Below, piece after piece: positions 36,622 to 48,868 of a stretch of DNA of 64,000 nucleotides (position 1 is its first letter; each line of letters starts with the position of its first letter). Position numbers and translations under genes: made by a program. The stretch is from Porticoccus sp. (GTDB lineage: Bacteria; Pseudomonadota; Gammaproteobacteria; Pseudomonadales; Porticoccaceae): assembly GCA_023261185.1 (NCBI GenBank), contig JALRJN010000045.1:17955-81954 (forward strand), written 5' to 3'. The notes below the pieces were generated by a model, which was not told where the DNA came from, ran no database searches, and saw nothing but the letters and a program-made list of their open reading frames with translations.

Positions 36622-36942
36622 TTACTGGCTATTGATCAGCTCGCTGTAACCACCCTCGTTGCTGACCTTGGTATAACCCATATTTTCCAGGGTCTGCAAC
36701 GCTATACCCGCTCGACGACCGCTGCCGCAATACAGCCTGATAGACTGATTTTTATCTGGCGCGAGACTGTTAATGGCATAGCCGATTTCAGTGTGGATAA
36801 CATTGATTGCCCCAGGCAAATGACCTTGTTCATACTCTGTTGCTGATCGCACATCGATCCACAAGCCTTCAGATGCATTCGCTGCCAAACTTAGCCACTG
36901 ACAACAGATCGCCGCAGCTACTACTTTCAGAATATGCTTCAT
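36622..36942 (-). CDS. Small secreted rhodanese-domain protein (PspE-like)
   Basis: This 106-residue protein begins at ATG 36942 (GTG 36945 also possible). A signal peptide of about 22 residues ends near ANA-SE. The single rhodanese domain has WIDVRSATEYEQGHLPGAINV and the active-site loop LYCGSGRRAG with the catalytic Cys. Such periplasmic rhodaneses move sulfane sulfur between thiols. It is not next to the sulfide genes but could handle their products; that link is conjecture. Confidence 0.87.
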   Translation of the reverse strand: MKHILKVVAAAICCQWLSLAANASEGLWIDVRSATEYEQGHLPGAINVIHTEIGYAINSLAPDKNQSIRLYCGSGRRAGIALQTLENMGYTKVSNEGGYSELINSQ

Positions 36943-36957
36943 CACCGATCCACTCCC

Positions 36958-37782
36958 TTACGTCAGGTTGTCCCTTAATTCCGATATCACCAGTTTAGTC
37001 TCCGGTTTGACCCCACGCCAGAGCTTGAAGGATTCCGCCGCTTGCTCGACCAGCATACCCAGGCCATCGGACACGGCTCGCGCCCCATGCTGCCGTGCCC
37101 AGACGAGAAATGGCGTGGGTTGCGCCGCATACATCAGGTCGTAACAGTGACCATCGGCGGTGAGCAAATCATTTGGCAGGGGTGGCACTTCTCCTGCCAG
37201 GCTGGCGCTGGTGCCATTGATGACCAGGTCAAATTGCTGCCCTTCCAGCATGTCAAAACCACAGCCCAGCAGGTAACCCATTTCAGCAAAGCCCTTGGCC
37301 AGCTGTAGAGCTTTGTCGATGGTACGATTGGCAATCACCACATGCTGTGGCAGTTGCTCCAAGAGGGGTTCGAGCACACCGCGTACGGCACCACCGGCAC
37401 CCAGCACCAGTACTTTCTTGCCACGAATCTGCCAGCCAAGGTTTTCCTGAAGGTCCTGCACCATCCCAACACCGTCAGTGTTGTCCCCGAGAATTGTGCC
37501 ATCATCCTGTAACGCCAGAGTGTTTACGGCACCGGCATGCCGTGCCCGCGCTGTCAATCGTGCTGCAAAACTGTAGGCTTCCTGTTTGAAGGGCACGGTA
37601 ATGTTCAAGCCCTTGCCACCTGCGGCGAAAAAGGCTTCCGCAGCCTCACTGAAACCATCCAGCGCAACCAGCTGTTTACTGTAGGTCATCGTCTGCCCGG
37701 TCTGGGCAGCAAACGCTGCATGAATAGTAGGGGACTTACTTTGCTCAACAGGGTTACCAAAAACTGCGTAGCGATCAGTCAT
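36958..37782 (-). CDS. aroE: Shikimate 5-dehydrogenase
   Basis: This NADPH enzyme of the shikimate pathway reduces 3-dehydroshikimate. ATG 37782 (MTDRYAVFG) gives 274 residues. N-terminal VFGNPVEQSKSPTIHAAFA, catalytic Lys in GLNITVPFKQEAY, conserved Asp in DNTDGVGMVQDL, the dinucleotide fold VLVLGAGGAVRGVL and ANRT (NADPH selectivity) are all visible. It is the last gene of the leftward dprA-purE-tsaC-hemF-aroE block. Confidence 0.96.
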   Translation of the reverse strand: MTDRYAVFGNPVEQSKSPTIHAAFAAQTGQTMTYSKQLVALDGFSEAAEAFFAAGGKGLNITVPFKQEAYSFAARLTARARHAGAVNTLALQDDGTILGDNTDGVGMVQDLQENLGWQIRGKKVLVLGAGGAVRGVLEPLLEQLPQHVVIANRTIDKALQLAKGFAEMGYLLGCGFDMLEGQQFDLVINGTSASLAGEVPPLPNDLLTADGHCYDLMYAAQPTPFLVWARQHGARAVSDGLGMLVEQAAESFKLWRGVKPETKLVISELRDNLT

Positions 37783-37793
37783 TCTCTTTTCCT

Positions 37794-39360
<1,567 letters not shown>

Positions 39361-39377
39361 GGGATTCAAATTGCCGG

Positions 39378-39884
39378 TCAAGCGTTGTTCAGCTTTTCCT
39401 GTAACGCGGCATCTTTATCTAGGATGGCCTGGGCATTGGCGGCACGCTCTTCAACCAGCTTGCGATGCAGCTCACTGTCACTGACACCGATAATCTGTGC
39501 TGCCAGATAAGCGGCATTCTTAGCGCCAGCTTTGCCAATGGCTACGGTGGCCACGGGAATACCACCGGGCATTTGCACCGTGGAGAGGAGGGCATCCAAT
39601 CCATCCAGGGAAGAATTGATGGGCACGCCAATAACCGGTTTCAGTGTGTTGGCAGAAACGGCTCCCGCCAGGTGCGCCGCCATGCCGGCCGCACAGATGA
39701 ATGCGGCGCAACCACGCTGGTCTGCGCCCTGCACATAGCTGTGTGTGGCCTCAGGTGTGCGGTGTGCAGACAGCACCTTCACTTCGAACGGAACGTCAAA
39801 TTTCTTCAGTATTTCAAAACTGGCTTCCATGGTCGGCAAGTCAGAATCAGAACCCATAAGAATAGCAACAAAGGGCTTGCTCAT
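39378..39884 (-). CDS. purE: N5-carboxyaminoimidazole ribonucleotide mutase
   Basis: This purine biosynthesis enzyme has 168 residues. The class I motif [20 protein letters not shown], the AHRTPE loop, [27 protein letters not shown] and the [22 protein letters not shown] block are clear. The partner purK is not adjacent, unlike the common purEK pair; instead purE is inserted between dprA and tsaC. ATG at 39884. Confidence 0.96.
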   Translation of the reverse strand: MSKPFVAILMGSDSDLPTMEASFEILKKFDVPFEVKVLSAHRTPEATHSYVQGADQRGCAAFICAAGMAAHLAGAVSANTLKPVIGVPINSSLDGLDALLSTVQMPGGIPVATVAIGKAGAKNAAYLAAQIIGVSDSELHRKLVEERAANAQAILDKDAALQEKLNNA

Positions 39885-40015
39885 TTTTTACTCCCTTTTG
39901 AAAAGCAGCGCAGGCTACCGGAACAAACCGGCTTTCGCAACCGAAAAAATAGCGATAACAGATTGGTTTTGTTACTAAAATCCGTCTGCCGGTCATTTTA
40001 TGGACAGCTTGGAAA

Positions 40016-41122
40016 TCATTCCAGTCGCTGAAATGAACCGTTGATGGAAACAACCTTTCCATCCAATTCCAATAACATCAGCATTTGCATCACATGCTTG
40101 GCAGGCATTCCGGTCGATATCACCAGACTATCCACGTCCACAGGATCAAACCCCATGGCGGATAACAGCCTCTTCTCCTCGCCCGAACATTCGGGCGCCG
40201 TCGTGACGACCGTTTCAGCATAATATTCAAGCATGCCGCCCAACTGTTCGACAACCTCCTGTGGTGATTCCACCAGTGTCGCCCCCTGCTTGATGAGAAG
40301 GTGGCTTCCCCTGCTCATGGGATTGTGGATGGATCCAGGAATGGCAAAGACTTCCCGATTCTGTTCCAGAGCATATCGAGCCGTGATTAACGAACCACTT
40401 TTTAGCGCCGCCTCAACGACCAGCACGCCGGAACTCAACCCACTGATCAAGCGATTGCGGCGAGGAAAATGCGATGGCAGGGGTGAGGTTCCCGGAAAAA
40501 ATTCACTGACCACAACACCACCACCCTCAAGAATACGCTGATAAATATCCTGGTGCTGTCTCGGGTAAACCACATCCACACCAGCCCCCAATACCGCCAC
40601 TGTTTTTCCACTTTGAAGAGCGCCTCGATGCGCAGCCCCATCGATACCCAATGCCAACCCACTGGTGATCACAAATCCACCGCTGGCCAGATATCGGGAA
40701 AAGCTTTCAGCATTCCTGAGGCCCTGGGGTGTTGCATTGCGACTCCCGACCACGGCAATCTGTGGCATCGACAAGCAGGAACTTTCTCCCCGCACAAACA
40801 ACAGCGGGGGAGGCACGGAGATTTCTCTGAGTAGAGGCGGGTATGTCCCATCAAGGGCCGTAATGCAATTGACCTGATGACGAACGCACCAGTTTAAAAC
40901 CTCATCGGCGCGATCTTCGAGTTGTGGCAGTTGCGGTCTCAGCTCGGACCATCGCCTGACTGCCTTCTGGTCTGCTATCACACTGGTAATACTTTCGGGC
41001 TCAGCCACCACTGCTGATAGTGATACGCCATGCCGCAATAACATCCAGATATCGCTGGCGCGAATGCTTTTGGCCATGGCCAAAATAAGGCAGGCGCTCC
41101 TATCCTTATCCATGCTGTTCAT
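40016..41122 (-). CDS. dprA: DNA-processing protein A
   Basis: DprA loads RecA on incoming single-stranded DNA in natural transformation. ATG 41122 (MNSMDKDRS) gives 368 residues; ATG 41113 is an alternative. A SAM-like N-terminal region precedes the Rossmann-fold core: IAVVGSRNATPQGLRNAESFSRYLA, SGLALGIDGAAHRGAL, VLGAGVDVVYPRQH, the SEFFPGTSP loop and PRRNRLISGLS. The C-terminal winged helix follows (FDPVDVDSLVISTGMPAKHVMQML). Full length implies competence or at least a retained DNA-uptake function. Confidence 0.95.
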   Translation of the reverse strand: MNSMDKDRSACLILAMAKSIRASDIWMLLRHGVSLSAVVAEPESITSVIADQKAVRRWSELRPQLPQLEDRADEVLNWCVRHQVNCITALDGTYPPLLREISVPPPLLFVRGESSCLSMPQIAVVGSRNATPQGLRNAESFSRYLASGGFVITSGLALGIDGAAHRGALQSGKTVAVLGAGVDVVYPRQHQDIYQRILEGGGVVVSEFFPGTSPLPSHFPRRNRLISGLSSGVLVVEAALKSGSLITARYALEQNREVFAIPGSIHNPMSRGSHLLIKQGATLVESPQEVVEQLGGMLEYYAETVVTTAPECSGEEKRLLSAMGFDPVDVDSLVISTGMPAKHVMQMLMLLELDGKVVSINGSFQRLE

Positions 41123-41154
41123 CCTTGAACACCTCAATATGCCAAATTTTAATC

Positions 41155-41183
41155 AAAAAAAACGCCGACTCAATGTCGGCGTT
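41155..41183 (-). terminator. Rho-independent terminator of the LysM gene
   Basis: AACGCCGAC/GTCGGCGTT is a 9-bp stem with a 5-nt loop. It is followed on the minus strand by a T run (A run 41155-41162) and lies 19 bp past the LysM stop. Confidence 0.87.
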
Positions 41184-41201
41184 TTCTGAAACCGTTTCCG
41201 A

Positions 41202-42218
41202 TCAGGGATTCTGTACCAAATCGTTCACTGCCAACGGCCGATCAGCGCTCATCACCAGACCATAACTCATTTTTTCGAAGGTTCTGAAAACCATGACCAG
41301 ACCGGCACGCTCACTGGGCAATGTGATTTGTTCCTTGGCAACGCGATCTTTAACGGTTTCACCACGTTTATGTATCGCTAGAATATTACCGGCCACCAGG
41401 CCTTCACGCTCGCCACGGTTGATCGCAACAACATCAAGATGGCCAACTTGGGTAATACCGCCTTCCACTGCCATGATGACGCCCTTTATATCTCCTTCGG
41501 GGCTGCTGGGGTAGAAGTTGGACTCCAGGCGGCGCTCTTCGTGAGGTAGCAGACGCTCACCAATGCGAACTTCTTCAACAACACGTGTCGCCTGCAGTGT
41601 GGCAATGTCAGCATCTACGGTTTTGACTTTCGCTGAACCGATATCCTGGGCACGAATCCCCAACACCTCTTCAGTTTCCGGGTCGACATACGGCTCACCA
41701 ATACGGTAAAGGCCATAGGCCGGTGTTTCATCAAATTCACCCCGGGCATAGAACGTGTCATTGAAGCCGGTAAGAATCCGCTTTTCATAGCCCGCCACAA
41801 CATAGGGTGAGCCCTCAATTTCATCTTCAGTCACCACTCGGTTGCGCGACAGGAAATTATTAATCACATCCAGAGGCAGTGTAGGAATTGCTGCTTCATG
41901 GGGGAGGACTTTGACATCTGGGGACAACTTCACATCGCGGCTACGCTGCAGAGTCAAGCGGGGACGACCATCAATATAGACAAGGGAAATAATATCGCCC
42001 GGATAGATCAGGTGGGGGTTGCGAATCTGGGGGTTAACGTACCAGATTTCCGGCCACAGCCAAGGGTCGCGAAGATAAAGCTCGGAAATATCCCAAAGTG
42101 TATCGCCTTTTTTGACTGTGTATTTGTCGGGCACATTGTCATTAAAGGGTGCTTCAGCAGCGATTACTGCCATGGTAATAGCGCATGCTGCTATTACTCC
42201 CAACAATGTTTTTTTCAT
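41202..42218 (-). CDS. Secreted LysM-domain protein upstream of dprA
   Basis: ATG 42218 ([10 protein letters not shown]) gives 338 residues with a signal peptide 1-21. One LysM domain follows at once ([31 protein letters not shown], then HLIYPGDII), binding peptidoglycan. The remaining 250 residues are a conserved C-terminal region with [34 protein letters not shown] and later [15 protein letters not shown]. The same gene lies next to dprA in Pseudomonas. It is divergent from def. Envelope role inferred. Confidence 0.88.
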   Translation of the reverse strand: MKKTLLGVIAACAITMAVIAAEAPFNDNVPDKYTVKKGDTLWDISELYLRDPWLWPEIWYVNPQIRNPHLIYPGDIISLVYIDGRPRLTLQRSRDVKLSPDVKVLPHEAAIPTLPLDVINNFLSRNRVVTEDEIEGSPYVVAGYEKRILTGFNDTFYARGEFDETPAYGLYRIGEPYVDPETEEVLGIRAQDIGSAKVKTVDADIATLQATRVVEEVRIGERLLPHEERRLESNFYPSSPEGDIKGVIMAVEGGITQVGHLDVVAINRGEREGLVAGNILAIHKRGETVKDRVAKEQITLPSERAGLVMVFRTFEKMSYGLVMSADRPLAVNDLVQNP

Positions 42219-42354
42219 CTTCTGGCCGTCCTGTGTGCTATATCCCGATTGTGTGTATACTTCCCACCCGGCGGTATTCTGTGAAAAATACCCTACCATT
42301 GGCCCTATGTTAGCAGTGGTTTACGCCAGATTGCTAGAAACCCGTCACAAACAA

Positions 42355-42861
42355 ATGTCATTACTTACCATACTTGAATTCCCCGATCCCCGCCTGCGAA
42401 CAACAGCAAAAGCAGTCGACGATATTAATGATGGAATTCGTTCTCTTGTGGATGACATGCTCGAGACCATGTACCACGCTCAGGGGATAGGCCTGGCTGC
42501 CACACAGGTAAATGTCCATCAGCGAGTCATTGTCATGGATCTGTCGGAAGCTGGCGACCAGCCCATGGTATTAATCAATCCTCAAATTGAGGTGCTCGGT
42601 GACGAGACATGCCCCCACCAGGAGGGTTGTCTGTCTGTACCAGGCTTCTACGAGACCGTGCAGCGCCCAGAGCATATTCGTGTTACTGCGCTGGATCGTG
42701 ATGGCAACGCCTTTGAGCTTCTGCCGGACGGGCTGTTAGCTGTCTGTATCCAGCACGAGATTGATCACCTGGACGGCAAACTTTTTGTGGATTACCTGTC
42801 GCCGGTCAAGCGGCAACGAATCCGCACGAAACTTGAAAAACTGAGCCGCCACGCCGACTAG
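42355..42861 (+). CDS. def: Peptide deformylase
   Basis: This enzyme removes the formyl group from nascent proteins. ATG 42355 ([14 protein letters not shown]) gives 168 residues; the long upstream frame overlaps the LysM promoter and is not needed. Motif I GIGLAATQ (44-51), motif II EGCLSVP with metal ligand Cys92, and motif III QHEIDH with His134 and His138 are intact. It is first in a def-fmt-rsmB-trkA-trkH run. Confidence 0.97.
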   Translation: MSLLTILEFPDPRLRTTAKAVDDINDGIRSLVDDMLETMYHAQGIGLAATQVNVHQRVIVMDLSEAGDQPMVLINPQIEVLGDETCPHQEGCLSVPGFYETVQRPEHIRVTALDRDGNAFELLPDGLLAVCIQHEIDHLDGKLFVDYLSPVKRQRIRTKLEKLSRHAD

Positions 42862-42888
42862 CTTCTGGCTGGCGCTGAGGATAATCCA

Positions 42889-43833
42889 TTGCGCGTTATT
42901 TTTGCTGGCACACCAGAGTTTGCTGCCATTCATCTAGAGGCACTGATCGCTGCCACGGAGATTGAAGTGGTTGCCGTCTATACCCAGCCCGATCGCCCGG
43001 CAGGCCGTGGCAAAAAACTCACCGCCAGCCCGGTCAAGCAATTGGCTGATAAGCATCAATTGCCTGTTGAGCAGCCACAAAGCCTGAAAAACATCGATGC
43101 CCAGACTCAACTGGCCAGTTACCAGGCAGACATCATGGTCGTGGTGGCCTACGGGCTACTCCTCCCCAAAGAAGTGCTGAAAACTCCAAGATTAGGGTGC
43201 ATCAACGTGCACGCCTCCCTATTACCTCGCTGGCGCGGCGCGGCACCCATTCAGCGCGCTATTGAGGCAGGTGATACTGAAACCGGTGTGACCATCATGC
43301 AAATGGATGTTGGACTGGATACCGGCGACATGCTGCTTAAGGCTCACTGCACCATCGAAGCCGACGACACTGCTGCTACCTTGCATGACAAGCTGGCAGG
43401 AATAGGGCCATCTGCTCTGTTAAGTTGCCTGAGAGAACTTGTCCACGGCACAGCAGTAGCAGAAAAACAGGATAACAGCCTGAGCAACTACGCACCCAAA
43501 ATCAGCAAGGAAGAAGCGCTGCTAAACTGGTCTGATACCGCCACCGAGCTCGACCGAAAAATTCGTGCACTCAACCCGTTCCCCGTTTGTTATACCTCCT
43601 TGTCCGGCGAGCGTATCAAGATCTGGCGCGCCATCCCTGAAACAGAAAACATACCGGCAGCAGTTCCTGGCACCGTCAACCATGCTGATCGTGAAGGCAT
43701 ATGGGTTCAGACCGGCAATGGTCAACTGCGCATCACACACCTGCAATTGCCCGGGAAAAAACCGTTGCAGGTTGCTGACGTTCTCAATGCCTACGGGGAA
43801 ATGTTTGCGCCCGGCAAGGTTCTCGGCCAGTGA
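42889..43833 (+). CDS. fmt: Methionyl-tRNA formyltransferase
   Basis: This enzyme formylates initiator Met-tRNA. The start is TTG 42889 with GAGG at 42877-42880. The 314 residues contain the N10-formyl-THF site ([14 protein letters not shown] then [44 protein letters not shown]) and the C-terminal OB-like domain. The catalytic Asn-His-Asp set is present in [13 protein letters not shown] and GLDTGD. Its stop overlaps the GTG start of rsmB. Confidence 0.96.
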   Translation: MRVIFAGTPEFAAIHLEALIAATEIEVVAVYTQPDRPAGRGKKLTASPVKQLADKHQLPVEQPQSLKNIDAQTQLASYQADIMVVVAYGLLLPKEVLKTPRLGCINVHASLLPRWRGAAPIQRAIEAGDTETGVTIMQMDVGLDTGDMLLKAHCTIEADDTAATLHDKLAGIGPSALLSCLRELVHGTAVAEKQDNSLSNYAPKISKEEALLNWSDTATELDRKIRALNPFPVCYTSLSGERIKIWRAIPETENIPAAVPGTVNHADREGIWVQTGNGQLRITHLQLPGKKPLQVADVLNAYGEMFAPGKVLGQ

Positions 43834-45134
43834 ACGTTCGGGTGGCTGCCGCCAAAATTATCTCCGCCATCCTCCGTGATGACGGATCACTGAGCAGCCT
43901 GCTGCCCAACTACCTGGGAAAAGTCTCGGAAAGAGACCGCGGCCTGTTACAGCAGCTCTGTTACGGCACACTGCGTTTCTATCCACGCCTTGAGCTCTAT
44001 CTCGGAGAACTGCTGGCAAAACCGTTCAAGTCCAAAGATCTGGATATTGAGGCGACCCTGGCCTGCTCTCTATACCAACTGTTGGAAACACGCATACCCC
44101 CCCACGCCGCTGTCAACGAAGCTGTTGCCACAGCAGCGGCACTGAAGAAAAACTGGGCAAAAGGGCTAATCAATGCCGTGCTTCGACGCTTTTTGCGTGA
44201 GCAGGATGCCCTGTCTGAAAAGCTCGCCAGCAACCCGGTCTTTAGCAGCGCCCACCCAAAGTGGCTGCTGAATGTACTGGATAAAGCTTGGCCAGGGGAG
44301 CTCGATAATCTGGTCAACGCCAATAATCTTCAGCCCCCCATGACTCTGCGGGTCAACCTCAGCCATGACAGCCGCGACCAGTACCTAGCTCGGCTCCTGG
44401 CAGCGGGTATTGATGCCACACCGACACCGTTCAGTCAGACCGGCCTGACACTGCACCAACCCTGTGATGTCTCTGCCCTGCCCGGCTTCGCCGCTGGCGA
44501 TGTCAGCGTACAGGACGAAGCGGCACAGTTGGCGGCGTTAGCACTGTCAGTTGCCCCCGGACAACACATACTGGATAGCTGCTGTGCACCCGGAGGAAAA
44601 ACTGGCCACATACTGGAGTGCCTCTCCAACGGTGGCGACGTGGTAGCACTCGACCTCTCCGCACAGCGATTGCAGCGGGTGGAGGAAAACCTGGAGCGAC
44701 TGGGCCTGCATGCTGCACTTATTGCTGCGGACGCCCTGGATACAAACGCCTGGTGGGATGGTCGCCCCTTTGACCGGATACTGCTGGACGCCCCCTGTTC
44801 CGCCACCGGTGTTATCCGCCGCCATCCGGACGTGAAACTACTGCGTGCTCCCAAGGATATTGCTAAGCTTGCGGAATTGCAGTTAGCCCTGCTTAACGCC
44901 CTGTGGCCGCTGCTATCAGAGAATGGCATCTTGCTCTACGCCACCTGCTCGGTACTGCCGATGGAAAACGATGATGTAATCACGGCTTTTATCCGCGATG
45001 CCGATGATGTCATAGTTGAACCTGTTCCCACTGAGGCAGGAATGGAAACCCCTGTCGGCAGACAACTGCTCCCACAGCCTGGCGGTCATGATGGTTTTTA
45101 CTTTTCACGACTGAAAAAACAAGCTAAAGCTTAA
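43830..45134 (+). CDS. rsmB: 16S rRNA m5C967 methyltransferase
   Basis: The 434-residue RsmB (Sun/Fmu) starts at GTG 43830, overlapping fmt by 4 bp. The N-terminal NusB-like RNA-binding domain (about 1-140) has [16 protein letters not shown] and [12 protein letters not shown]. The methyltransferase domain carries the SAM site [26 protein letters not shown], the catalytic region [17 protein letters not shown] and the second cysteine in [14 protein letters not shown]. Confidence 0.96.
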   Translation: MNVRVAAAKIISAILRDDGSLSSLLPNYLGKVSERDRGLLQQLCYGTLRFYPRLELYLGELLAKPFKSKDLDIEATLACSLYQLLETRIPPHAAVNEAVATAAALKKNWAKGLINAVLRRFLREQDALSEKLASNPVFSSAHPKWLLNVLDKAWPGELDNLVNANNLQPPMTLRVNLSHDSRDQYLARLLAAGIDATPTPFSQTGLTLHQPCDVSALPGFAAGDVSVQDEAAQLAALALSVAPGQHILDSCCAPGGKTGHILECLSNGGDVVALDLSAQRLQRVEENLERLGLHAALIAADALDTNAWWDGRPFDRILLDAPCSATGVIRRHPDVKLLRAPKDIAKLAELQLALLNALWPLLSENGILLYATCSVLPMENDDVITAFIRDADDVIVEPVPTEAGMETPVGRQLLPQPGGHDGFYFSRLKKQAKA

Positions 45135-45198
45135 TGATGATGACCCTGACCCGTCGGGGGCAGAAGTGCTACTAACCAACTGAGAATACAAGTCAGCT

Positions 45199-46581
45199 AT
45201 GAAAATTGTCATCACAGGGGCCGGACAGGTAGGGGCCACACTGGCAGAACACCTGGCCAGTGAAGCTAACGATATTTCGGTCATAGACCTTGATGAACGG
45301 CGCCTGCGGGAACTCCAGGATCGACTGGATATTCGTACCGTACAGGGCATGGCATCTCACCCGGATGTACTATTGCGTGCAGGCATTGAAGATGCCGACA
45401 TGCTGGTGGCGGTCACCAACAGTGATGAAATAAACATGGTCGCCTGCCAGGTCGCCTACTCCCTATTCCGCACCCCCACCAAGATCGCCCGCATACGCAA
45501 CCGCGCCTACACCTCTGGAAAACTGAGTGAACGCCTGTTTGGCGAGAACAATTTTCCGGTGGATCATCTGATTACTCCTGAGCAGGTGGTCACCGACTAT
45601 ATTTACCGCCTGGTTGAACAGCCGGGTGCGCTTCAAGTACTGGATTTTGCAGACGGACTCGCTCAGCTGGTTGCGGTTCGGGCCGTTAAAGGCGGCCCCC
45701 TGGTAGGCCAGGAGCTGCGTTTTCTCAAACAACACATGCCCAATGTGGAGGCGCGCGTAGCTGCCATTTTCCGGCGCGACCGCCCGATTTTCCCCGAAGG
45801 GAATACACTGATCGAGGAGGATGACGAGGTTTTCTTCATCGCCGCCAAGAAAAATATTCGCAAGGTGATGGGAGAATTGCGACGCCTCGAAAAACCCTAC
45901 AACCGGCTGGTGATTGCCGGGGGTGGCAATATCGGTTATCGCCTGGCAAAAGCCCTTGAAGATCGCTACAACATCAAGATCATCGAATTTTCACCGACCC
46001 GCTGCGAATATATCTCTGAACGCCTGAATAAAACCGTAGTTTTGAATGGCTCCGCCACCGATCAGGATCTATTGCTGGAAGAAAACATCGAGAAAACTGA
46101 TGTCTTCCTGGCGCTCACCAACGACGATGAAGTGAATATCATGGCCTCCCTGCTGGCCAAGCGTTTGGGAGCGGCCAAGGTCATGACGCTGATCAATAAC
46201 CCGGTGTACGCCGATCTGGTGCAGGGTGGTGAAATCGACATCGCCATTTCCCCGCAGCAGGCAACCACTAGCACCCTGCTTGGCCATGTGCGACGCGGTG
46301 ATACCGTATCCGCCCACTCCCTGCGGCGCGGCGCAGCTGAAGCCATGGAAATTATTGTTCATGGCGACAGTAAAACATCCAAGGTGGTGAGTCGCGCCAT
46401 TGAAGAGATCAAATCGCCGCCGGGAGTCACGCTGGCAGCCCTGGTAAGGAATGGCGAAGTACTGATCGCCCACCACGATACAGTGGTGGAAAACAATGAC
46501 CACGCCATTGTTTTTGTGGTGGATAAGCGCCGAACGCGGGAAGTTGAAAAATTGTTCTCCGTCGGCTTTACCTTTTTCTAG
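45199..46581 (+). CDS. trkA: Trk system potassium uptake protein TrkA
   Basis: This peripheral NAD-binding gating subunit of TrkH has 460 residues in two RCK repeats, each a Rossmann fold plus TrkA-C domain. First repeat: ITGAGQVGATLAEHLASEANDISVIDLD. Second: LVIAGGGNIGYRLAKALEDRYNIKIIEF. VTNSDEINMVACQVAYSLF and LTNDDEVNIMASLLAKRLG are the paired central blocks. It precedes trkH by 17 bp. Confidence 0.97.
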   Translation: MKIVITGAGQVGATLAEHLASEANDISVIDLDERRLRELQDRLDIRTVQGMASHPDVLLRAGIEDADMLVAVTNSDEINMVACQVAYSLFRTPTKIARIRNRAYTSGKLSERLFGENNFPVDHLITPEQVVTDYIYRLVEQPGALQVLDFADGLAQLVAVRAVKGGPLVGQELRFLKQHMPNVEARVAAIFRRDRPIFPEGNTLIEEDDEVFFIAAKKNIRKVMGELRRLEKPYNRLVIAGGGNIGYRLAKALEDRYNIKIIEFSPTRCEYISERLNKTVVLNGSATDQDLLLEENIEKTDVFLALTNDDEVNIMASLLAKRLGAAKVMTLINNPVYADLVQGGEIDIAISPQQATTSTLLGHVRRGDTVSAHSLRRGAAEAMEIIVHGDSKTSKVVSRAIEEIKSPPGVTLAALVRNGEVLIAHHDTVVENNDHAIVFVVDKRRTREVEKLFSVGFTFF

Positions 46582-46598
46582 GGGCCTGGTTTACAGCG

Positions 46599-48047
46599 AT
46601 GCAATTTCGGATTATTTCAAAAGTACTCGGGCTGATGATGATGATCTTCAGCCTGACGCTGTTGACACCCATCGCCATAGCAGCCATCTACAGCGAAAAT
46701 ACCCACCAGGCATTTTTCCTCTCTTTTGCCATCACTTTTTCCCTTGGCATGTTGCTATGGCTTCCTTACAGCCGCATGAAGGGTGATCTTCGCACCAGAG
46801 ACGGGTTTGTGATCACCACGCTGTTCTGGACAGTCCTCAGCCTGGTGGGCTCCCTGCCATTTATTCTGGTTGACGCCATCCACCTGCATTTTACGGATGC
46901 AGTGTTTGAGTCTATTTCCGGCCTCACCACCACCGGGGCGACAGTCATTACCGGGCTGGATTACCTGCCCAAGTCTATTCTCTACTATCGACAACAGCTT
47001 CACTGGCTAGGCGGTATTGGTATTGTTGTTATCGCCATTGCGATTATGCCAATGCTGGGCGTCGGTGGTATGCAGCTATACAAGGCGGAAACCCCGGGCC
47101 CGGTCAAAGACAATAAAATGACGCCGCGCATTACCCAAACCGCCAAGGCACTGTTCACCATCTATCTGTCACTGACCATCATTTGTTCTTTCGCCTACTG
47201 GTTGGCCGGCATGAACACGTTCGATGCCATCACCCATGCGTTTTCTACCATTGCTACCGGCGGCTTTGCCAATTACGACGCCAGCATTGGCTACTTCAAC
47301 AGTCCCACCATCATGATGCTGGCGGTCTTTTTCATGATCATCTCCGGCATCAGTTTTGGCTTGCACTACTATGCCTGGGTGAAGGGGAGTGTCCTCCACT
47401 ACTGGCATAACTCTGAATCGAAGATGTACCTCAACATGATTGTTGGCGGCTGTATCATCTGTTGTGGTTACCTGTTTCTGAGTGGTGCGCTGTCATTGAC
47501 CGACAGCCTGCTGCACGGGGTGTTTCAGCTGGTCTCCATTATGACCAGCACCGGTTTTGCCACTACAAATTATAGTAATTGGCCAACATTCCTGCCTGTG
47601 TTTCTGGTTGTGTTGTCTTTCTTTGGCGCCTGTGCAGGCTCTACCGGTGGCGGCATTAAGGTCGGGCGGATGCTGATTCTGGCCAAGCAATCGTTGCGGG
47701 AAATTTATCGGCTAATCCACCCCAGTGCGATTTTTCCCATCAAGCTTCGCAACCGCACTGTGCCGGAACGCGTCGCGGACAGTGTCTGGGCATTCTTTGG
47801 TGTCTACCTGGCCATTTTTTATTTTCTGGTCATCCTGCTGCAGTTAACAGGCCTTGACTACCTTACCGCATGGTCTTGTACGGCAGCGGCACTCAACAAC
47901 CTGGGCCCTGGTCTGGGTGATGCTGCCGCTCACTACGGTGAAATTAACAGTATGGCCAAATGGCTGCTTTCGGCGGCGATGATTATCGGCCGCCTTGAAA
48001 TTTTCACCGTTCTTGTTTTGTTTACACCCATGTTCTGGCGCCGTTAA
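46599..48047 (+). CDS. trkH: Trk potassium transporter, membrane subunit TrkH
   Basis: This 482-residue K+ translocating subunit has four M1-P-M2 repeats. Selectivity-filter-like loops are seen in TTTGATVITG, STIATGGFANYDAS, MTSTGFATTNYSNW and AALNNLGPGLG. Helices match TrkH/TrkG. It forms the transporter with TrkA encoded immediately before it. No ATG-proximal anomaly. Confidence 0.96.
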   Translation: MQFRIISKVLGLMMMIFSLTLLTPIAIAAIYSENTHQAFFLSFAITFSLGMLLWLPYSRMKGDLRTRDGFVITTLFWTVLSLVGSLPFILVDAIHLHFTDAVFESISGLTTTGATVITGLDYLPKSILYYRQQLHWLGGIGIVVIAIAIMPMLGVGGMQLYKAETPGPVKDNKMTPRITQTAKALFTIYLSLTIICSFAYWLAGMNTFDAITHAFSTIATGGFANYDASIGYFNSPTIMMLAVFFMIISGISFGLHYYAWVKGSVLHYWHNSESKMYLNMIVGGCIICCGYLFLSGALSLTDSLLHGVFQLVSIMTSTGFATTNYSNWPTFLPVFLVVLSFFGACAGSTGGGIKVGRMLILAKQSLREIYRLIHPSAIFPIKLRNRTVPERVADSVWAFFGVYLAIFYFLVILLQLTGLDYLTAWSCTAAALNNLGPGLGDAAAHYGEINSMAKWLLSAAMIIGRLEIFTVLVLFTPMFWRR

Positions 48048-48098
48048 CGTATTGCCATGGATGAACAAACCCCGCTCATGCTCTTTCACTGACCGACC

Positions 48099-48410
48099 AT
48101 GGCCCTGATTGAAAATCTGGAGGCCATGCTGGCCCAGGGTAAGGATTCCGCCATGTTACGTTTTGGGCTGGGCAGCGCCTATTTCAATGAGCGCCGTTAC
48201 GATGAGGCTATCCCCCACCTACGACACTGCCTGACCCTGAACAGCGGCTATACTGCCGCCTACAAATTGCTCGGTCGCTCACTGCAAAAACAGGGGCAGC
48301 CTGAAGAGGCTCATGACGTGCTGAAAATCGGTCTGGAAAAAGCGCTGGCTTCCGGTGACAAGCAGATTGAGCGTGAAATTCGGACATTTCTAAAAAAGAA
48401 TGAAGCGTAG
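48099..48410 (+). CDS. Small tetratricopeptide-repeat protein
   Basis: This 103-residue soluble protein has two to three TPR units: AMLRFGLGSAYFNERRYDEAIPHLRHCLTLNSGYTAAYKLLGRSLQKQGQPEEAHDVLKIGLEKALASGD. No signal peptide. It probably binds a partner protein. It lies 52 bp after trkH and 35 bp before the rimB-like gene. Partner unknown. Confidence 0.82.
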   Translation: MALIENLEAMLAQGKDSAMLRFGLGSAYFNERRYDEAIPHLRHCLTLNSGYTAAYKLLGRSLQKQGQPEEAHDVLKIGLEKALASGDKQIEREIRTFLKKNEA

Positions 48411-48445
48411 GCTTCACGGTTAACCAATCAATTATCGAGGACAGA

Positions 48446-48868
48446 ATGTCGTTATTAGTTGGATGGCGGGAATGGTTGTCACTGCCTGATTTGGGTATTG
48501 CCCGGATCAAGGCCAAGGTAGATACTGGCGCCCGCACCTCCTGCCTGCATGCTCACCGACTGGAACCTTTCACTGAGCGTGGCGCGCCCTGGGTCCAGAT
48601 TTGGGTACACCCCCTGCAACGTAGTACGCAAAGCCTTTGCTGTGCTGCACCCATTGTGGATGAACGCGTGGTCTCCGATTCCGGAGGACACCGGGAACGT
48701 CGCCTGGTCATTCAGACCACAGCGATTCTGGGCACGGAAGAGTGGCCTATTGAAATGACCCTGACCAACAGGGATGCTATGAAATTCAGGATGTTGCTGG
48801 GCCGGTCAGCCATGGTTGACCGCTTTACTGTCGATCCCGGCCGATCCTACTGTTGCGGAAAACTTTAA
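48446..48868 (+). CDS. RimB-like retropepsin-fold protein (PF05618)
   Basis: This 140-residue protein has the motif [15 protein letters not shown] near residues 20-34, with the DTGA of retropepsin-like aspartic peptidases, and a later [12 protein letters not shown] strand. In Pseudomonas the family member RimB is encoded beside rimK and modulates glutamylation by RimK. It has a good Shine-Dalgarno (CGAGGACA). Its TAA overlaps the rimK ATG by 1 bp, so translation is coupled. Catalytic status as a protease is uncertain. Confidence 0.85.
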   Translation: MSLLVGWREWLSLPDLGIARIKAKVDTGARTSCLHAHRLEPFTERGAPWVQIWVHPLQRSTQSLCCAAPIVDERVVSDSGGHRERRLVIQTTAILGTEEWPIEMTLTNRDAMKFRMLLGRSAMVDRFTVDPGRSYCCGKL

